This document shows, in pieces, positions 62,139 to 64,000 of a DNA stretch of 64,000 nt. Position numbers and translations under genes: made by a program. The notes beneath the pieces are model-generated. The model searched no databases. It was not told where the DNA came from and saw only the letters and a program-made list of their open reading frames with translations. Source of the stretch: an uncultured Dehalococcoidia bacterium (GTDB taxonomy: Bacteria; Chloroflexota; Dehalococcoidia; Lucifugimonadales; UBA3495). Position 1 is the stretch's first letter. Every line of letters begins with the position of its first letter. The DNA is taken from positions 27,665-91,664 of the forward strand of contig CATOSK010000002.1 of NCBI GenBank assembly GCA_951812535.1, written 5' to 3'.

Positions 62139-62949
62139 CTCTTCCCAAATCCTGGCCGGCGCAGCCTCCGCTGTCCTCACCGCCATTCGGTGGGAGTGGT
62201 TCCGGTTGTCCCGCCGCGCTCCCTTCTGGGTAATTGTGGGACTTATGGCGGCGGCGGTGGTTGTTTCCCTAGCTTCAATGCTAGCGGCCCAGGTCTTTGC
62301 CGAACTCCTAACCGGCGCCCACCAATTTCCATTAACCGCTGTATCCGTGCTTGCGTCCCTCGGCCCTTTCCTTGCCATCATTCTGGCCAGCCTCAGTTTC
62401 GGCAGCGACTTCACCTCGGGAACCTGGCGCCCACTCACCGCCAGGGGCGCCGAGCGTTGGCATGTCGGATTGGCCAAGCTGCTGTTGCTGGCTGTCATCC
62501 TGCTGCTCTTCTGGATCGCTGCCTGGCTGGCCGCCGCCGCCGTTGGCCTGGTCTCTGGCGATGCCGCCCAAGATGTCCCTGGCGAATGGGAGGAGACGGC
62601 CGTCCGTCTTGCCTGCTCCTGGCTCGTGGCGTTGGCCTATCTTGGGCTTGGCGCTGTCCTTACCACCGCTGGACGTTCCACCACTTTCGGGGTGGGCGTT
62701 GGCACCGGCATCGTCCTGTTCGAGCTTTGGGTTTACCCTCTGGCCGGTTTCCTGGGGGAAGCGCTGGACTTCCCCGTGGCAGGCTACACCCGGTGGACCC
62801 TCCGGGGAGTTACGTCCCGCTTCGTTAACGGCGAGGATGTCCTCGGACGCTGGGTCTTCCTGGCCACGGTGCTGGGATACGCCGTCCTCTGCTGGGGCCT
62901 GACCCTCTACGGGCTGCACCGCCGCGACCTAACTTCCGGCTCCGGCTAG
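62122..62949 (+). CDS. ABC-2-type membrane permease
   Basis: A 275-residue membrane protein from a GTG at 62122 (GGAGGTCACCG ahead), overlapping the ATPase end by 17 nt. About six hydrophobic segments are seen, including FWVIVGLMAAAVVVSLASML, FLAIILASLSFGSDF, KLLLLAVILLLFWIAAWLAA and FLATVLGYAVLCWGLTLYGL. It is the channel partner of the ATPase. An alternative start further upstream (61990) lies inside the ATPase frame and is rejected. Confidence 0.82.
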   Translation: MAARTDSSQILAGAASAVLTAIRWEWFRLSRRAPFWVIVGLMAAAVVVSLASMLAAQVFAELLTGAHQFPLTAVSVLASLGPFLAIILASLSFGSDFTSGTWRPLTARGAERWHVGLAKLLLLAVILLLFWIAAWLAAAAVGLVSGDAAQDVPGEWEETAVRLACSWLVALAYLGLGAVLTTAGRSTTFGVGVGTGIVLFELWVYPLAGFLGEALDFPVAGYTRWTLRGVTSRFVNGEDVLGRWVFLATVLGYAVLCWGLTLYGLHRRDLTSGSG

Positions 62950-62971
62950 GCAGCAATACCGCCTCCGATAG

Positions 62972-62977
62972 TACAAT
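62972..62977 (+). promoter_or_regulatory. Possible -10 box before pth
   Basis: TACAAT lies 6 nt before the pth ATG, the spacing expected of a leaderless transcript. No -35 box is clear. Confidence 0.35.
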
Positions 62978-62983
62978 AGCCCC

Positions 62984-63541
62984 ATGCGCGTTATCGTCGG
63001 CCTAGGCAACCCGGGCCCCCGCTATCGGGATACCCGCCACAACGTCGGGTTCAAGTGCATCGACCTCATGTCCCGGGAGTGGGACATCAGGCTGTCGGAA
63101 CGCCGCGCCAAGGCCGTCCTGGGCCGGGGACGCCACCTGGACCAGGATATAGTTCTCGCGAAGCCCCGCACCTTCATGAACCGCAGCGGCGAGGGAATCG
63201 GCTACCTCGTCGCCCGCTTCGGCGTCAGACCCGCAGACCTGCTGGTCATCTACGACGAGATGGCCCTTCCGGTGGGGAAACTACGCCTCCGCCCCGCCGG
63301 CAGCGACGCGGGCCACAACGGCGTCCGCTCCATCATCGCCGCCCTTGGGACGGTCGACTTCCCCCGCATCCGCATCGGCATCGGGCGGCCGGGACAGGAC
63401 GTAAACCAGGTCGCTCACGTTATCGGCGGTTTCTCCGGCGACGAGACGGCTTTGATGGCCGAGGTCATTCAGCAGGTGGTATCCGCTGCCGACTGCCTGT
63501 TGACCGATGGAATCGACCGGGCCATGAGCCAGTTCAATTGA
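62984..63541 (+). CDS. pth: Peptidyl-tRNA hydrolase
   Basis: A 185-residue Pth. Features: VIVGLGNPGPRYRDTRHNVG (His active site), FMNRSGEGIGYLVA, LLVIYDEMALPVGKLRLRP and GSDAGHNGVRSIIAALGT with the conserved Asp/His. It recycles stalled peptidyl-tRNA. Its stop (TGA) overlaps the TTG start of the following lipoprotein gene. Confidence 0.94.
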   Translation: MRVIVGLGNPGPRYRDTRHNVGFKCIDLMSREWDIRLSERRAKAVLGRGRHLDQDIVLAKPRTFMNRSGEGIGYLVARFGVRPADLLVIYDEMALPVGKLRLRPAGSDAGHNGVRSIIAALGTVDFPRIRIGIGRPGQDVNQVAHVIGGFSGDETALMAEVIQQVVSAADCLLTDGIDRAMSQFN

Positions 63542-64000
63542 TACATAGCTGCCTCCCTGCAACGCTCGCCTTGTTTGCGCTGCTCGCCGGTTCTGTCCTG
63601 TCCGCCTGTGCCGCCGAAGACTCTCCCTCCCCCGGCGCGGCCCCCGTCCCTTCTCCAGCCGCGTCTGCGGCAGCTCCCGGAGGTACTGGAGTCACCCCCC
63701 TTGACCTTCCCGGGACGGGGGCAGCCTCATCACCTCCCCTCGCGGCGGTCCCATATGCCCAACCCTCCGCATCCTCTGTCGCCGCTGCTACGGATGTCGC
63801 CGGTGAACTTTTTCCTTATCCGCCGGACCGGGACCTGTTCCAGTTGGTCGCGGAACTGCGTCTGGGCACAGACCCGGACAATATCCCCCGGACCGCTTCG
63901 GGCGAACCAGGGGCAAAAGTGCCTGGCCGTCAGGAAACCCTGTGGATGGTGGACCTCGGCGCTGACGAGGCATACCAGTCTGACTTCGTCCTGCAACTGG
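63538..64000 (+). CDS. Lipoprotein, N-terminal part (runs off window)
   Basis: Starts at a TTG overlapping the pth stop (TTGA) and stays open to the window end (154 codons). The signal peptide LPATLALFALLAGSVLSAC ends in a lipobox (LSAC, Cys near residue 24), so the protein is lipidated. A Pro/Ser/Ala-rich linker of about 70 residues follows, then FPYPPDRDLFQLVAELRLG and ETLWMVDLGADEAYQSDFV, which resemble the start of exported metalloprotease-like proteins of Chloroflexota. The family call is tentative because the catalytic part is outside the window. Confidence 0.68.
   Translation, partial: MIHSCLPATLALFALLAGSVLSACAAEDSPSPGAAPVPSPAASAAAPGGTGVTPLDLPGTGAASSPPLAAVPYAQPSASSVAAATDVAGELFPYPPDRDLFQLVAELRLGTDPDNIPRTASGEPGAKVPGRQETLWMVDLGADEAYQSDFVLQL

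Overview
This 64 kb window is high-GC chromosomal DNA from a free-living bacterium. It most resembles Chloroflexota, probably a SAR202-like member of the Dehalococcoidia. The placement is inferred from gene content: LLM-class flavin oxidoreductases, SDR, enoyl-CoA hydratase and acyl-CoA dehydrogenase genes, DUF1800/DUF1501 partners, PaREP1/HEPN proteins, and lipoproteins rich in Pro/Thr/Ala. No rRNA or tRNA gene was found.

Layout: 1-1.0 kb holds cytochrome c maturation genes (ccmB fragment, ccmA). 1.0-11 kb holds catabolic enzymes (SDR, LLM oxidoreductase, zinc alcohol dehydrogenase, FAH hydrolase), two PaREP1 genes, a solute-binding protein, a FIST sensor, a phosphosugar isomerase and YvcK. 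11.3-15.2 kb is a DUF1800 / DUF1501 / NHL-propeller group. 15.2-23.2 kb holds MoaB, a Uma2 nuclease cut by a stop codon, a HIT protein, enoyl-CoA hydratase, alpha/beta hydrolase, a second LLM enzyme and an Eis-like acetyltransferase. 23.3-30.0 kb is a complete assimilatory nitrate cluster on the minus strand: nitrate reductase, FAD/[2Fe-2S] reductase, siroheme nitrite reductase and NarK. 30.0-31.6 kb is a gene-poor repeat region. 31.6-34.7 kb is a HigBA-type toxin-antitoxin pair overlapping a methyltransferase-nuclease fusion. 34.7-40 kb has DUF2203, a cupin, TrmI, a frameshifted HD protein, a MidA-like methyltransferase and a hydrolase. 40.6-44.5 kb is a vWA / PP2C / kinase triad of TerY-P type whose kinase carries a membrane anchor and an outside domain. 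44.5-49.5 kb has a two-component system, MobA and an AcuC-like deacetylase. 49.7-53.2 kb is hspR-grpE-dnaK with a divergent zinc-ribbon gene sharing one palindromic operator. 53.3-57.6 kb has a sulfite-oxidase-like enzyme, a selenocysteine-containing SelD and three tandem bicupins. 57.7-64 kb has LigA, an acyl-CoA dehydrogenase, an ABC exporter, Pth and the start of a lipoprotein gene.

The window is rich in short palindromic repeats. Family A is a hairpin with a conserved loop (AGACAAGTTACCT), found in leaders of several genes in the same orientation and as a four-unit array upstream of the nitrate operon. Family B is the GGGTTCCCGCC...GGCGGGAATGACGG hairpin, sometimes inside MITE-like inverted repeats. 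Family C has a TTTGGGGGAT...ATCCCCCAA core. Family D is a 43-nt element translated in frame inside two nitrate genes. Several genes appear to be transcribed from promoters whose -10 box lies 6-7 nt before the start codon, which suggests leaderless mRNAs.
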